Shown here: positions 46,768 to 58,947 of the stretch, one piece after another | Layout of the letters: every line of letters begins with the position of its first letter | How positions within the stretch are numbered: the stretch's first letter is position 1 | NCBI GenBank assembly: GCA_900660155.1 | Contig: CABFPE010000353.1 | Coordinates: forward strand, 439,785-503,784 | DNA: 64,000 nt | Reading direction: 5' to 3' | Origin: Hofstenia miamia | Taxonomy: Eukaryota; Xenacoelomorpha; Acoela; Hofsteniidae | The notes under the pieces: model-generated | Seen by the model: only the letters and a program-made list of their open reading frames with translations | The model's database searches: none | What the model was told of the DNA's origin: nothing | Made by a program: the position numbers and the translations under genes

Positions 46768-47556
46768 GTGTGAGTTGTATTTGCATTGATGGGTAATTTT
46801 GGAGTACTACAAAAAGTCGTTGAACTTTCGAAAGACATGTTGATAATAGCTTGTGTTACAAACTGTATTGATAGAAATTCGTGGGGTGTAGTGGGGCGGG
46901 GCCCCCTGGGGTGCCGGCCCTCATTGTTAAATTTTTGATGCTAGGCGTGGGTCCTATGGGCTCATTTTATTTAATTCAGACTTTTTCGTTTAATTTTTTT
47001 AGAAATCCACTTCCCACCCAGGAAAGTTGCTTGCTAACCAATGCCGAACTGATTTATCAAGTGGTCATGTAAACCACAGCCTGGAACTCACAATTCACGA
47101 TATTATTAATCTAATCAATGCAATGTTTCACCTGAAATTTATTATGTGATAAGATTTACACGGTCTACCCCCAATGAGAAAATTAGAAGAGAAGTACAAA
47201 AGATAGTTAAGGATTTTGATATCCAGTTTAGAAAAGTTGGTTGGGTGATCGATATACAGTAGAAGCTGTTAATAAATCTACGTTAGGACAAGGCTATTTT
47301 GGATTTTTGCACTAGAACTACAACTACTTGAGAATAAATTTACATCTGTTTCAAATGCGAAAATTATGAAATAGAAACCAAATTTCTACAAATAGCAAAT
47401 TTAATGAAATTATCAACATAATTGAAAGTACCTGTTAGTTGTTTTGTCGAATGAATAATGAAGCAAACATAAAATACTTTAATGGTCATTTTGATCTATC
47501 ATTGCTTTTCTAGTGCTATCCAAAGGATTTAATAACTAAGAGAAAAATGACAAACT

Positions 47557-47999
47557 TTAAAAGGTACACCTATTGCTAAACAGTTTATAGAAGTGTGAAC
47601 AAATGATTTGTTTTTGGCAGACGATGAATTTATCAAGATTTGCTTGCTTTGTAGGGCACTTTTCCCGTAATTCAGAGCTGATGTTCTCGTTGAAAGCAAG
47701 AAAGGCGTCCATTTGGTTGTATCCTAGACAATAGACTATTGAGACCATATTCCTATCAAACAAAACAATGTAGCATTTCCTCAACCTTTGGAGGCTCAAG
47801 AGTACTTACTTTTACATCACTATTTTCGTCAAGTTCGATTTCCTTTCTCTCTGCATCCACAATTTCGTGGACCAGCTCATTAAGTATATCTTCTTCATTC
47901 ACCACCGTAACTATTACATCACCAATTAAATTCGGTTCTTCATTGATTAGTTGTGCTCCAATAGAAGTAAATCCGGCTTTTATCTAACCTTTTTTGATG
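47557..47999 (-). pseudogene. pogo/Tigger-like transposase C-terminal remnant inside the hAT-type element
   Basis: Minus-strand translation from 48010 reads SWNSIKK, a stop, then IKAGFTSIGAQLINEEPN, an acidic stretch (VNEEDILNELVHEIV, then ELDENSD) and PPKVEEMLHCF. A frameshift follows, then the 80-residue frame 47799-47557. The order AW..V...TI..CF.KAGF, acidic linker, then PPS..EAL..L is the layout of Tigger/jerky-type C-termini. The match is judged by eye and is moderate. It is odd because pogo elements duplicate only TA, while the surrounding element has 8-bp duplications. Confidence 0.42.
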
Positions 48000-48037
48000 C
48001 TGTTCCAAGAAACTCATTGCATGCTCACTGGATCATA

Positions 48038-48604
48038 TACAGCCTTGTGCATAATAATTTGGACTAATGTTTTTTTACAATAACGTTGTTCTCTTCATTA
48101 TTACTGGTACTTTGAAAGTGTGAATGCTTATTTCAGAATGTACCTGTTAGCATTTAGGTCAAAGCTTAACATTTCTGTCAATTGCTGAGCACTTATATCA
48201 TTATTCACAACAAAATGCGTTGTAAGATTATTTCCTTCGAAATACGAAAAAATTAGAATGTCAAAATTCCTGGAAAATATTCCGCAGAAAAATTTTTTTA
48301 ATTTCTTTAATGATCAAGGCAAACAGTATCGTCAATTATTTCACATTACAAAAGAATCGGTCAAATTAAGCCACCAGCTAAACTGGGGCACCCTTCTAAA
48401 CAACGGGCTGTTCCCAAACAAATTGAGCCCGTCTTTCCAGATTGTGCACGCGTTTGACGTCGAAGCAGTTGAAATTAGATTGGATAGAACTGGATATTTT
48501 GTGCATGAATCCACAATTCAACGAATTTTAAACAAATAAGGCTTATATGGTCGATTAAAATTGCACTTACTTAATTAGTCCGAACTATTATGCACAAGAC
48601 TGTA
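48038..48604. mobile_element. shrunken Tc1-type transposon nested in the hAT-type element
   Basis: The element is 48040-48602 (563 bp), with TA on both sides. Terminal inverted repeats are CAGCCTTGTGCATAATAATT and the inverse of CAGTCTTGTGCATAATAGTT, with 3 mismatches in the first 22 positions. The flanking DNA joins perfectly to the uninterrupted sequence of copy 1 near 1130 (GGATCATA before, CATGACCTCCAA after), which confirms the insertion. Inside are frame-shifted pieces of a Tc1 helix-turn-helix region: LGHPSKQRAV and FVHESTIQRILNK followed by GLYGRLK. The DDE catalytic part is absent. Confidence 0.92.
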
Positions 48605-49162
48605 CATGACCTCCAACGGATTTATGCGCTTTGTGACCTCTTAAGCAAAAATTTCAATCTCAGTATCATCTATGATATCATAATTACAATAAGTCTGGTG
48701 ATTCAATACATGAGTCGGTCATTCTTTTCTTAGAAAAATTGATTTATTAATCGGTGTTGGATTTGTTAAAAGATGGGTTCTCAATGTAGAAATTAATTCC
48801 AGCCTAATTTGGATGTATTAGGGATTGATTTATCATTAATGGATTTATAAAGCGTACTGTATTATAAAGAGCCTACTGTATTGCCTTAGTAAGCGAATGC
48901 CGTCAGTTGAGTTTATAAAGGATTCGGTTGCTTTACACCACTCAGATGATGATAGTCAAAGGAGACTTGTCAAAACGAAGCTACCAGAGATCTCAATTAA
49001 CTACAGTTGAATTGCTAATTTAGTTTTTTTTCTTTGTGTTTCTTTGGTGCAAACCAAATAGGACAGTGTGTGTAAGCATTTTATGACGGGTATGATATCC
49101 CAAATTTTTGGTTTATTAAATCCCCCATTGTTAACAAAATAGGACTACACTACTGGAAATGC

Positions 49163-49163
<1 letters not shown>

Positions 49164-49193
<30 letters not shown>
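49164..49193. repeat. (AT)n microsatellite at the border of two transposons
   Basis: A near-pure AT run lies between the right target duplication of the hAT-type element and the truncated edge of the Tc1 remnant. Confidence 0.9.
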
Positions 49194-49199
<6 letters not shown>

Positions 49200-50045
49200 T
49201 TGAAGCATAAGGCATAAATTCAGCTATAATTTGGCAATATCTTTGACTGTCGATTGTGGCTTTTCCGTCTAAAATTTTCAAATAACACCCACGATAGGAA
49301 AGTGCTCCCCAAACCATAATTTTTTGGTCGAAATTTGGAACAACTTTTGTTGGTCTTGGACATTTCTTTGACGACCACACTTGTACTTTGTTTCTGTGTA
49401 GTTGAAATACGCACTAATCAGTTATCCAAACATCTTCAAAAGTGTAGTCTTTCCAATCTTTCACGAAATTTAATCTATTTTCTTGATGTTCTTTTGTAAT
49501 CAGAAGTCGATTTTTTCTGCCAATTTTTGTAACTCCACTTTTTTTCAGTGTTCTCTGAACTGTGGTTTCATGCACAGAGATGTCGGTTTCAGTTTGAAGT
49601 CGGTTTGCAATTTTTTTCCCAGAAATATAGGGATTTTTGAAAGCAATTGCGACTGTTTTCTGAATGAATTTTCCAATAATTTTTCGAGGGCGTCCACTTC
49701 CTTTTCTTCTTTTGAGAGATTGTCCTTGTCGAATTTTTTTCAGCTTTCGGAAATAAGTTGATCGAGAAATTTGCGATATCGCAAAGGCGTTTTCAAGCTG
49801 TTTAAACTTTTCCATTCCGAAGAAATCAAGTAGAAACTTTGCAAAGCAAAACAATTTGTTTGGTAAGGGTTTTCAAATAATTACGAAGTACCAGTTTAAT
49901 GAATTAACTTTTTTGTTTGACCATTTTGAAGTTCACAAAATTCTCGTTGTCTTTTATTTTTATAGTTTTCCTCTAAAACGTCTCAATACGTTTCCACAAA
50001 GCTTGAAAAAATAGGTGTTCAGTCTCATTTTTTTGTAGCCAACTA
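49194..50045 (-). mobile_element. truncated Tc1-like transposon
   Basis: The coding part is 49854-49200 on the minus strand. The paired helix-turn-helix region includes FAISQISRSTYFRKLKKI, then a GSGRPRK AT-hook-like linker, NPYISGKKIANRLQTETD and SVHETTVQRTLKKSG. The first catalytic aspartate lies in VWITD, where a TAG stop replaces the usual glutamate codon. The protein continues in frame as VFQLHRNKVQVWSSKK, VPNFDQKIMVWGALSYRG and ATIDSQRYCQI. It breaks off at the (AT)n tract before the second catalytic aspartate, so about the last 40% is lost. The intact end carries GTTGGCTACAAAAAAATGAG, as the inverse at 50024-50043, next to a TA. Confidence 0.88.
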
Positions 50046-53000
50046 TATAATGATATTTTTTTCAAAAAGCCATTAAAAATTGAGCACAAAATGCAATTTT
50101 AACCTATATTTCAATACTTTGCCCAGAAGTAGAAGGCGTGCAGGAGTTTCAAATTTTCGAGAATCTAACTGCACTTTATTAATAAAATCACACATTGTAT
50201 AATTTAAATGAATATTATTCTCTACTAGATCACACAGTTAATGACACGCACAAATGGTACAGCCAATATAATTTAATTCAAATAAGAACTAAGAAAAACA
50301 AGAACAGATAAAAAGATTAATTTAAAAAATAGTAAAATAATTTAAATCATCAAAATCAAGAGCGTTGCCTTTTCTTTATGACTTATGAGTGAAGTAGTGT
50401 TTTCCTTGACATATTTTTGATATAAACACAAATCTCATTTATAAAAAAATCTTTACAAGTTCAGATGTAGTTGTGATTGCATGCTTATTCATATCACTTA
50501 CTTATAAGTGCTTGAACATTTTTCACAACAAATATGACAATGACTGAATTAAGTTGGAAAATTCTTGATCTAGCTTTTGCAAGCCAAAAATAGTAACAAT
50601 ATTTTAATAATAATTTTGAGCGGTAGTAACTGCATATAAAATTCAGTAAATTTCCTAATTGACAAAAGTGTGCTAACGGGATGCAATTCTTGCTAAGAAC
50701 TCCTACATCCTTTACTGAATCTGAAGTAATGTCTAAATTTGAACATGATTTATTGCGTTAAATATTAATTATTAAATAATTACAAGTTTCGCGTTTCACT
50801 TAAATTATGTACCATTAAGCAAACCCAAATTCAGTGAATGCTATATAGTTTATATTATGCTATGTAATTTACATTTTGAAATTTTACAATCGTGTCATGT
50901 ACACTTCCAAAACTATTTAAGATTGTAATTCCAGTTTGTAGATTTTATAATAAGTTTCTACCCCATCCAACTTTTGACTAACAAACCGAATTACTAAGAA
51001 CATTTTTTACCAGGATGATAACATTGAACAAAAATAGAAGCCAAATTGTTATAAAATTACATGTTTTGTCTGACCAATACTAGAAATATTATTGTGAATA
51101 AATTTACACTATGCTTTTCAGGTTGATTGGGAAACACATTGTACCAATTACCAATTATCTCTGTAAGAGAGTACGAGCCCCTTTGATAAAATTTTAGCAC
51201 TACACCACTGATAAATATATATATATGTCTATCAAAATATTTCTACATTAATTTTTTTAAAAAACTACTATCAGTGCAATTATTTCTACATAGAGGTTTT
51301 AAAATATAAAACTTTCAACACATTTTATGCAAAAGCTTACAAATGAATCATACAAATTGACACTAATATGTCTTTATCGAGCTCTTATCAACATATATAC
51401 TGTACGATTTTATCTCTGCATTAAAAGGAAAAGGATATACAAGAAATATTGTTCTAAATAAGGCAACATTCTATTAATTGATATCCAGGCCTGCTTCCAT
51501 GGTTTGCAGCCCAGAACAGCCACACTATTGTTTCTTCTATTGTATTTAAGGGAATTAAACATATTGTTTCAAACATTAGTCTTTGTTTACAAATATTTAA
51601 CAAAATTATAGTTCAGCCAGACTTTAATATTGATAAAATAATTGTTTTGAATAAAAAATTATTAAATTACTGTGCAATATTCAAGGTAAATTCGTAATTC
51701 CTACATCGACAAATGTTCACAAAATGTATTTCTTTTATGTGAGCTAAAATCCTATATTCGCGTTCCAAATTTCCCATTCGAAACACAAATAAACTTCAAC
51801 ACGAATACTACAACTTATCATTTTTTTAAACGCAATCTCACGTTCACTTGTTTGCTTGATATTTAGTGCCTATAAGTGCCCATTGCTTCGTTCTTCTGAT
51901 GCATCTTTCCTTTAATCAATCTGGGCTAATTGATTTTTGAATCGCAAATTTTTACAAAGCGAAAATAATTATACTTCATTTTATTACAAAGAATTGACGA
52001 AATTAAATACAGAAAATTTTATAGCAAAGTGTAATGTATTTTGACGCATACTGCAAAATATTTCTTTAGTTGGACGAAAATTGAGATGTTCTCAATGCAG
52101 TTTACGGTTAATAGATGGCAAGTTTTTTTGCAAATCATAAAATTTCAACAACCGAAAAAAACCTTGCAAACATCCTGAAATGATCTTTAAAAGGACGAAT
52201 TTTTTATGAAGTAGAGAACACTAAAGAATATTTAATATTTCAGTTTGAAGTGAAAATGTTAAAAATACACTTTTGAAGGGGATTTATTTAAGAAACCAAA
52301 CATTGACTTGAGGCTGATCAGACAATGGATTGTTTTTATAACAAAGAGAGGTGATAGTGTTAAGAAATTTTTGGGCTTTTGCCTATTAGTACATTTTAAG
52401 TATAAGGTATTCAAATGGAGGACTTAATGTGTGCATCAGCAAACTGATCTATAAGATAAATCAAACAAAGTTACAAGCGATCCTTATCATCAAAAAGGCA
52501 TGGATTTTATAATGTACAAAATATAAAAGCGTCTTATAACAATTTGGTTGACAAGCCATTTTATAATGGGGAAATTTATAATCGGAAAATGTCAATTGGC
52601 GGAAGATACATTGTTACTGTGGCATTAACGTCAATTTATTAAACCGAAAAATAAGCAATTAAAGAATAAATTATCTAACAAGGAAGTTTTTAATCATATA
52701 ATTGTATATAAACGAGACATAGAAGCTGCATTTACAAAATATTACTCAAAGCACGTTACAAAGTGCTTAATTCATTAAAAATTAATTATAGGCTTCTATC
52801 AACAAAGAAAATAAATAAAAACAAATTGTAATAAAGGAACTCTAAACAACAAACAAATGTGCACTCACTTTCTCCATTACAAGAGTACTTCCTTCAAAAT
52901 GTAACCGAGATTTGAAAGAACTTTTAAGTCGACAGCTTTTAACAACTTTTAACTAAATTAAAGGCAACTTTCAATCATGCGGATTCCCCGAAGACTCGAT

Positions 53001-55540
53001 AGAAAAACTTTGTGTCTTTATGTGGGGTACAAGAGACTCTTAAGTTAAGTATAAAATCAGAGAGGCTAGTCAGTATACAAAATCCTAAAATATCATTTAA
53101 AGCTGAAGCTTCGTAAGACAGACTACTCACTTAGTGCTAAAAAGTCAATGTTCAAAAGCTTATTAGCATTGAAAAAACATTGACGCATGTAATCACATGA
53201 TATATAACGAACTAGGAATGATCATGTAGATATAAAGTTGCCTAAAGAAAAATCTTAGGTTACAGAAAAAGCATCTTAAACAGAATGAATTCCTCTTTTA
53301 AGTTTGGAAATTCACCTTTAATATATTTTAAAAATTAATTACTTGTTACTTTTTTAAATATACATGTATGTTGATTTAACAAAAAATATAAATGAAGACA
53401 TTACAGCGTTTCTTTTTGGACTGCATAGGTGCACACTTTCTTGCATTAAATCTTCATATTGTGTGTTGAAATAAATGGCATAGTTCGGAGTTGTTTTGTT
53501 GCTAAAAAATTTAATCAGATCAAGAACTATTGACTGTCTGACGAATTTATTATGTCATGAGCCAACTATGTGTGGGCCACGTCTTACCAATTTATCTCTC
53601 TGTTTGTAGTTGTCAGAAGGAATGAAGACTTTGTTCGCACTTGAATATGAGGGAAACTGAAATTATTTGTTGAATATGTTGTTATAAATGCTTATTACAA
53701 AGAAAAACCGAATACATTTTGTTTTTAGTAAGACAATTCCTCTATGTTTCTGAATTCGTAATATCAAAAGCGCCAAATGTCGATCATACCATTTTATATT
53801 AACAGAATTATTATTCTATTACTACATCAGCAAAATCGGTGAAAATTTTAATTGATATATATATTACATGGTTGACGGATTTTTATTAAAGAATTTGAGC
53901 GTATTCCGACAAAATTATATTATATTCATTGCAAATGTTTACGCTGTGAAATTATTTTTGTGCTCCTCATACCAAGTGCAATTTCATAGATGTATAGAAA
54001 ATGCCCCACTATAAAGCCAAAAATTCATGAAACTCTTTTTATTAATTTAGGTCTGCTTTTTAGCAGAAAATTTTTGGTTTAAAAACTAGCTACCCAATAA
54101 TTGCAGAATCACTATATATAAAGAAATAAATTAGTGTTTAAACAGAAAAATTATTATAACATATATATTTTTATTGCATCAATATATATATAAATATAAC
54201 TTTTTATATGTAGTTAATTGTAAATATTTTTTTTTCTAAATGTGTTCTAATAAACATTTGAATCGAAACCAGTCGCATATATATATATATAAGGGGGATT
54301 TCCAAAATTTATATTTTTTTGAACTTTAGTGTGGAATTGTGGAAAATGGTATAAAATAATTTAAATTTTTCACGATTTGTAAAATTACGCATGCCCCTTC
54401 TTCATTTAAATTTTACATAAGAAGGTTAAATAAGCACTATAAAATGCGTTTGTTAATGTTACGGAAAATATATAATTAAATTAGTAAGTTGCTTTAATAT
54501 TCTTATTTGTTAGTTAAAATTGAGGACGGCTGTCCCCATTCACCCCTAGCCACTATATAGTATATCCCCATTTTCAAAAACTGTACCCTAAAGTTTTTGT
54601 CGAGAATCTCAAAACTCATTGCAGTTTTTGATAGATATGACTAAATTTTGCATAAATTGCAAATTATACATTTATAATATTATAAAAAATAATTGAACCA
54701 TTGAAAACATTGTAGGTCTGCACCTGCCTTAAAAACCATGAAATCACAAATTAGGTCTAACTGCTAAAAGGCCATTCAATTATTTTAACAACTTCCTAAA
54801 GCCACACATATTATTGGTAGATTCATGGCTTAATGGGCATTGTGATTGTTTTTGAGAAATTTTAACTCTAATAAAACATATTGCTTTCCTTTCATTAGCA
54901 AGAGCGAAAACATCCTATACAAAATATACGCATGGATTTCATAAATGATCTTAACCGGCTTCAACTGCCAGGGAGAATTGGGTACCTGACACATAAATTT
55001 TCCAGGAAAACTTTGCAATTAGAAAGCTAAGCTTCAAGGTAAATTCTGATTTTTCTGTTTTGTGATTAATTGCCCATAATTGGGCCTCTGGTTGGTTTTA
55101 GATAAAATTTTTGATACTAGTATTGATCTAGAGCTTTATGGCACACTAGCGTTTTCTCCAAAACAAAAGAATGCTGAAAATGAAAAATTTATTGGAGCTT
55201 AGAACTTGTTGGTACTTGAGATTTCTATGTAAAATGAAACAGCTCAGAAGGCTATTAAGCTCCTGGAAGATATCGCAAAGTCAGCATCAAGCACTAATAC
55301 ACTTTAAATAAATAGTAAATTTGCTGCAATTTCACAACATTACATTTAAAAACTGCCGTTCTTTTTGTTTATAACATAGGTCTGGATAGAATTACTATAA
55401 AACCCCAAAATGGGGAAGACATGACCTTTTTAAGTTTAGTATTTTGCTTTGGTATTCTTTATTATATAATTTCTCCACGTTTGGGACCCCAAGCTTTTGA
55501 AAATTTACTAAACACCTATTTTAGGAATAGCTCTAATATA
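50046..55540. other. AT-rich stretch, nothing recognised
   Basis: There are no exon-like islands, and no transposase or inverted repeat ends that I could pair. Short (AT)n tracts occur, for example near 54279-54292. Confidence 0.4.
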
Positions 55541-55720
55541 TAAGATAAGATAAGATAAGAAAAGATAAGATAAGATAAGACAATCTTTATTAAGAGAAGG
55601 TAAAACAATTAAATATGAACTGATGGCTTCTCAAAATAGCGTCATTAAAAAAACAAAAATCATACTATTTACAAACCTATAAAATTAATAAACAGGCTAA
55701 GAATAAGTCTAAATTCTATT
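55541..55720 (-). mobile_element. LINE-type 3' tail with (TAAGA)n
   Basis: Eight TAAGA-like units at 55541-55580 adjoin CAATCTTTATTAAGAGAAGG. Read on the minus strand this is TTAATAAAGATTGTCTTATC followed by a short tandem tail, the usual look of a CR1-group LINE 3' end. No coding part is attached, as expected for a strongly 5'-truncated copy. The upstream border is a guess. Confidence 0.45.
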
Positions 55721-56035
55721 AATTGTGTTGCTGCCAAAACTGAATAGCATTTTCCTTGCCATAGACTATACGACAAAGTTAGAAAATATGAAGTACGCGC
55801 AAAGAGTATGACATCATGAATAGACATCGGATTCCAATTCGCTATCAATTAAGCTACTGACATCAAATTCTACACGGAAACAGAATTTGTAGAAATTGAC
55901 ATCAAATTACTCTGAGTCTTCTTGACAAATATAATAGATGGATTAGGGTAGGATTAGGATTAAGGTTATGCCTAAATATATGTTTTCAATACAAACATTC
56001 CATGTTATATGAAAATAATGTTAGTGCGGGGAGGG

Positions 56036-56135
56036 GGTGCAAAAAAATCCATGTATCGGAATCCGTTATCCGATAAAATCGGCAACTACACAACCGGATT
56101 CGGATATTCGGTAAAATTTAGCTTGTAACTCTGCA
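56036..56135. mobile_element. fragment of the CCGGATA MITE family
   Basis: Homologous in inverse orientation to 17370-17440 (both contain ATCGGCAA.TACACAACCGGAT and GGTAAAATTTA.CTTG). Only one end is present. Confidence 0.5.
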
Positions 56136-56447
56136 CTGTAATGACTAGTGACATGCAGTTTTTGTGTAATAAAGAGTTCCTTTAAACGCTACAGTTCAAT
56201 TGAATCTAAGTTTAGAATCATGTTCAAATTGGAACAGCTGGCCTCAGAATAAAAGTATTCAGTGCTAGTATTTGGTTGATTGTGATAATATAGCAGACAG
56301 TTTGCACTTTCATTGAAACTTATCGTTGGTTTTGTACAGCAAGCCATTACAAAGAAATTTAAGACACTGTAAATTTATTAATCAACCTGCCCGGCCTCCC
56401 CTATGTCATTAAATTATTTCAAATGTTTTGCAAAAAATTGCGATTTA

Positions 56448-58947
56448 GTGTGCATTAGGGGTGTGACTTATTTTTAACCTAATATTAGCATGAAATTTTA
56501 AAATGAGTTTTTGCATATTATAAGCAAAAATAATAATAAAAATAAAAAATTCCAGAAAAATTTCAAGCTTTAATCCAAATATAAAAATGATCTCCCATTT
56601 AAACATAGTTTAATCGTGAACACAACAACTCAGACTTTAACAGTTTATTTTATATTTGTTAACGAAAATTTTAAGGTTAATGTACACATATTTTTACGAA
56701 ATGGTTTAATATCCTGTAAAATTTTGATTGCTCGTTCTGAACACAGGTTGGATCATTCAAAATCTGTGATAGTCCTTCTATTGCACCAAAACTTGTTAAT
56801 TGTTACACAAGACTTGGGGAATTTTGCAGACTCAAGAAGCAGCCTTTCTTTTAAACCTTCAACAAACTTCATTGGCGAAAAATACGTCTCACTCCAAGTA
56901 CCACAGATGTAGTGTGCAACTTCAGCATACATTTGCCAACATTCGGCATCTAGTGTAAAAGCTAGTGATAAGAATATTGCTCTGCAATTCCAGCGTGCAT
57001 TGCATATATTTGGTAGTGTTTGAAAATGAATCTTAGGAAACTTATTTTTTTGAAGTAGTATCTTACAGCCAATATTAAGTGATATAAAAAGAGCATATCA
57101 TCTCGCCAAACAACTTTTTCAAAATCCATATCTTCTCCAGATTATCAAAATCTAATTGGAGTTGATCATAATTTTTTTGAACATGTTTTAGAAATCCATA
57201 GCATATATTCAGGCTAGTAGTACTACCACCAAAATAGTAATCCATGCAGTGCCTTAATGTAAGGTTGAGTACATGATGCTGACATCCAATAAATAGAGGC
57301 TTCTTAATTTTCATGCTTTCCATTTTTTTCTGAATTTCTAGATTTGCCTGTGTTAATATTTGTTGTATCAGATATAATAACATTGATTAAATTTCATAAA
57401 TCATACTCTTCAAGGGTTGTAGATATGGCATCAAAAATTGTTTCTGATTTCTGGTTTGCTAATAAAACTTTTAGTCATACTTCTTGTAAAGGGTTTTTTA
57501 GCACAACAACCTCAATACCATCAATTCTTTTACCATCAAAATGTAATGCCCATTTTTCAGTTTTAAGATCCACTTTAAATTGCACTTCCAGATTAATTGC
57601 TCTTGAGATGACGGCTTTTTGTATACCATTATGACTTCGAGTTGCATTATTAATTCCTTCATCACTTAAGACTTTGCATACCTTAGCAGATTTCTTTATA
57701 CTTAATCTCGACTTGGCAATGAGAGTGACTGCAGCACTTGTGCTTCGTCTTACTCTTTTTTCCTCAGTTAATCGTGATGGTGAAGTATACAGGGAATCGT
57801 TATCACTGCTTTCATTACTGACCTCAGATAGCAAAGGTTCATGCCTTTCCACAGTGACATCTTCTTCAAAAGCATTTTCAGGGCCTCTACTGTTTGCTCT
57901 CATCACTTTAATTTCACAAATTTTATTATGATAACGTTTTTTGAAGTAACATAGCCTAGGCTTTTGCTACCGTTTCATTTTGCAAAAATACCGTTTTTGT
58001 CCTCTGAGCTCTTCCAGAATCCATCGGCTTTAGTTATATCAAATAGTAACTTATGAAAATCTAGTGTTTTGATCTTTTTTATATGAGATTTTTTTGTTCA
58101 CTAAACTACACTTTTCTAGGAATTGACAATTCATTAATCATAGGAAAATCAATTTCTTCCATAGTTTTATGAGTTCTTGTACAATTAATTTAATGAGTTC
58201 CTTTATCATTTTGGCTTCAGAAGCAAGTGTGGTAAACCTTTCAAGTACTGGTTGTTGTTTTGGAAGCCTAGACAACTCATCTAGAGACTTTTGAAGACTA
58301 TTCTTTTACTTTTCAAAGTATGTCAGGTTATTTTTTCAAATTTCTTTTGATCTTCCTGCACTGCGCAAAATTTTAGACATAAATACAATCACTAAAAACG
58401 ATTATTACATTAGACATAATAAATAACCTTTTGGTAAATAAATGAAATATATGAAGTTGTAAGTGTTAGCAGTAACTCATGTAAAACGTAGGCTGGTAGA
58501 ACACACAGACTGTGACTGCATTAACCTGTTATCTGTGAAAATGATTATAAAACAACCAGATGTGCAATTGGAATGAAAAGCATTTAATTGCAGTTACTTT
58601 CTCATTTTGCCAATTACCTTTTTACCTGCACAAACACACCACTACTTTAACTTGTACGTATTTTACTTAAATTAAAAACATCAATTTGCACTATATGTAT
58701 AATTTGAATGCCAAATTTTACATTTAAACAAGTTTATATACATACAAAAATAATTATCACTGTTTTAATGTGAAATCATGACATTTATTCATTCTGCAAA
58801 TCGTTTTTTAAAAGAAAGCGTGACGTTTTTTTTCTAAAACCATAACTATTCTATTTTTTGAAGTATATGCAATAAACCTCAAACTAAAATCCCATGCAGA
58901 TTTTAAAAATTTGAAAAAATTGAAATAGTCACACCCCTAGTGTGCAT
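56448..58947 (-). mobile_element. end-to-end hAT transposon with perfect 8-bp target duplications
   Basis: The element is 56456-58939 (2484 bp). Its termini are TAGGGGTGTGACTTATTTT and the inverse of TAGGGGTGTGACTATTTC. The 8-mer GTGTGCAT flanks both sides exactly (56448-56455 and 58940-58947). A single degraded transposase gene on the minus strand occupies most of the interior. The size and ends are right for a once autonomous element. Confidence 0.92.
56640..58380 (-). pseudogene. hAT-type transposase remnant
   Basis: The likely start MSKILRSAGRSKE at 58380 is followed by two stops within the first 40 codons, and then LDELSRLPKQQPVLERFTTL. The longest intact piece (57906-57475, 143 residues) has a serine/acidic region and then WALHFDGKRIDGIEVVVLKN, the start of the RNase-H-like core. 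The next piece (57383-57075) has PLFIGCQHHVLNLTLRHCMD, a CxxH block common in this transposase group. The C-terminal part near 56790-56640 reads LCSERAIKILQDIKPF in yet another frame. At least two stops and about three frame changes make it inactive. I recognise the family as a widespread invertebrate transposase-like group. Its hAT membership rests mainly on the element ends. Confidence 0.78.

Larger units (their letters stand above)
46874..49163. mobile_element. hAT-type DNA transposon copy 2, longer, with nested Tc1-type insertion
   Basis: The element is 46882-49155, homologous end to end with 337-1675. Flanking 8-mers GAAATTCG (46874-46881) and GAAATGCG (49156-49163) match at 7 of 8 positions. 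The first two bases of the left terminus have changed (GGGGTGTAGTGGGGCGGGG kept). It keeps about 0.5 kb absent from copy 1 (about 47430-47930) and has gained a Tc1-type insertion at 48040-48602. An (AT)n tract follows directly on its right. Confidence 0.82.

Noticed and set aside
50046-55540. Possible gene or system in the longest unexplained stretch
   Set aside because: Scanning both strands showed only short AT-rich frames and microsatellites.
57344-57931. Plus-strand frames over the hAT transposase
   Set aside because: They are shadows of the minus-strand remnant, whose motifs are recognisable.
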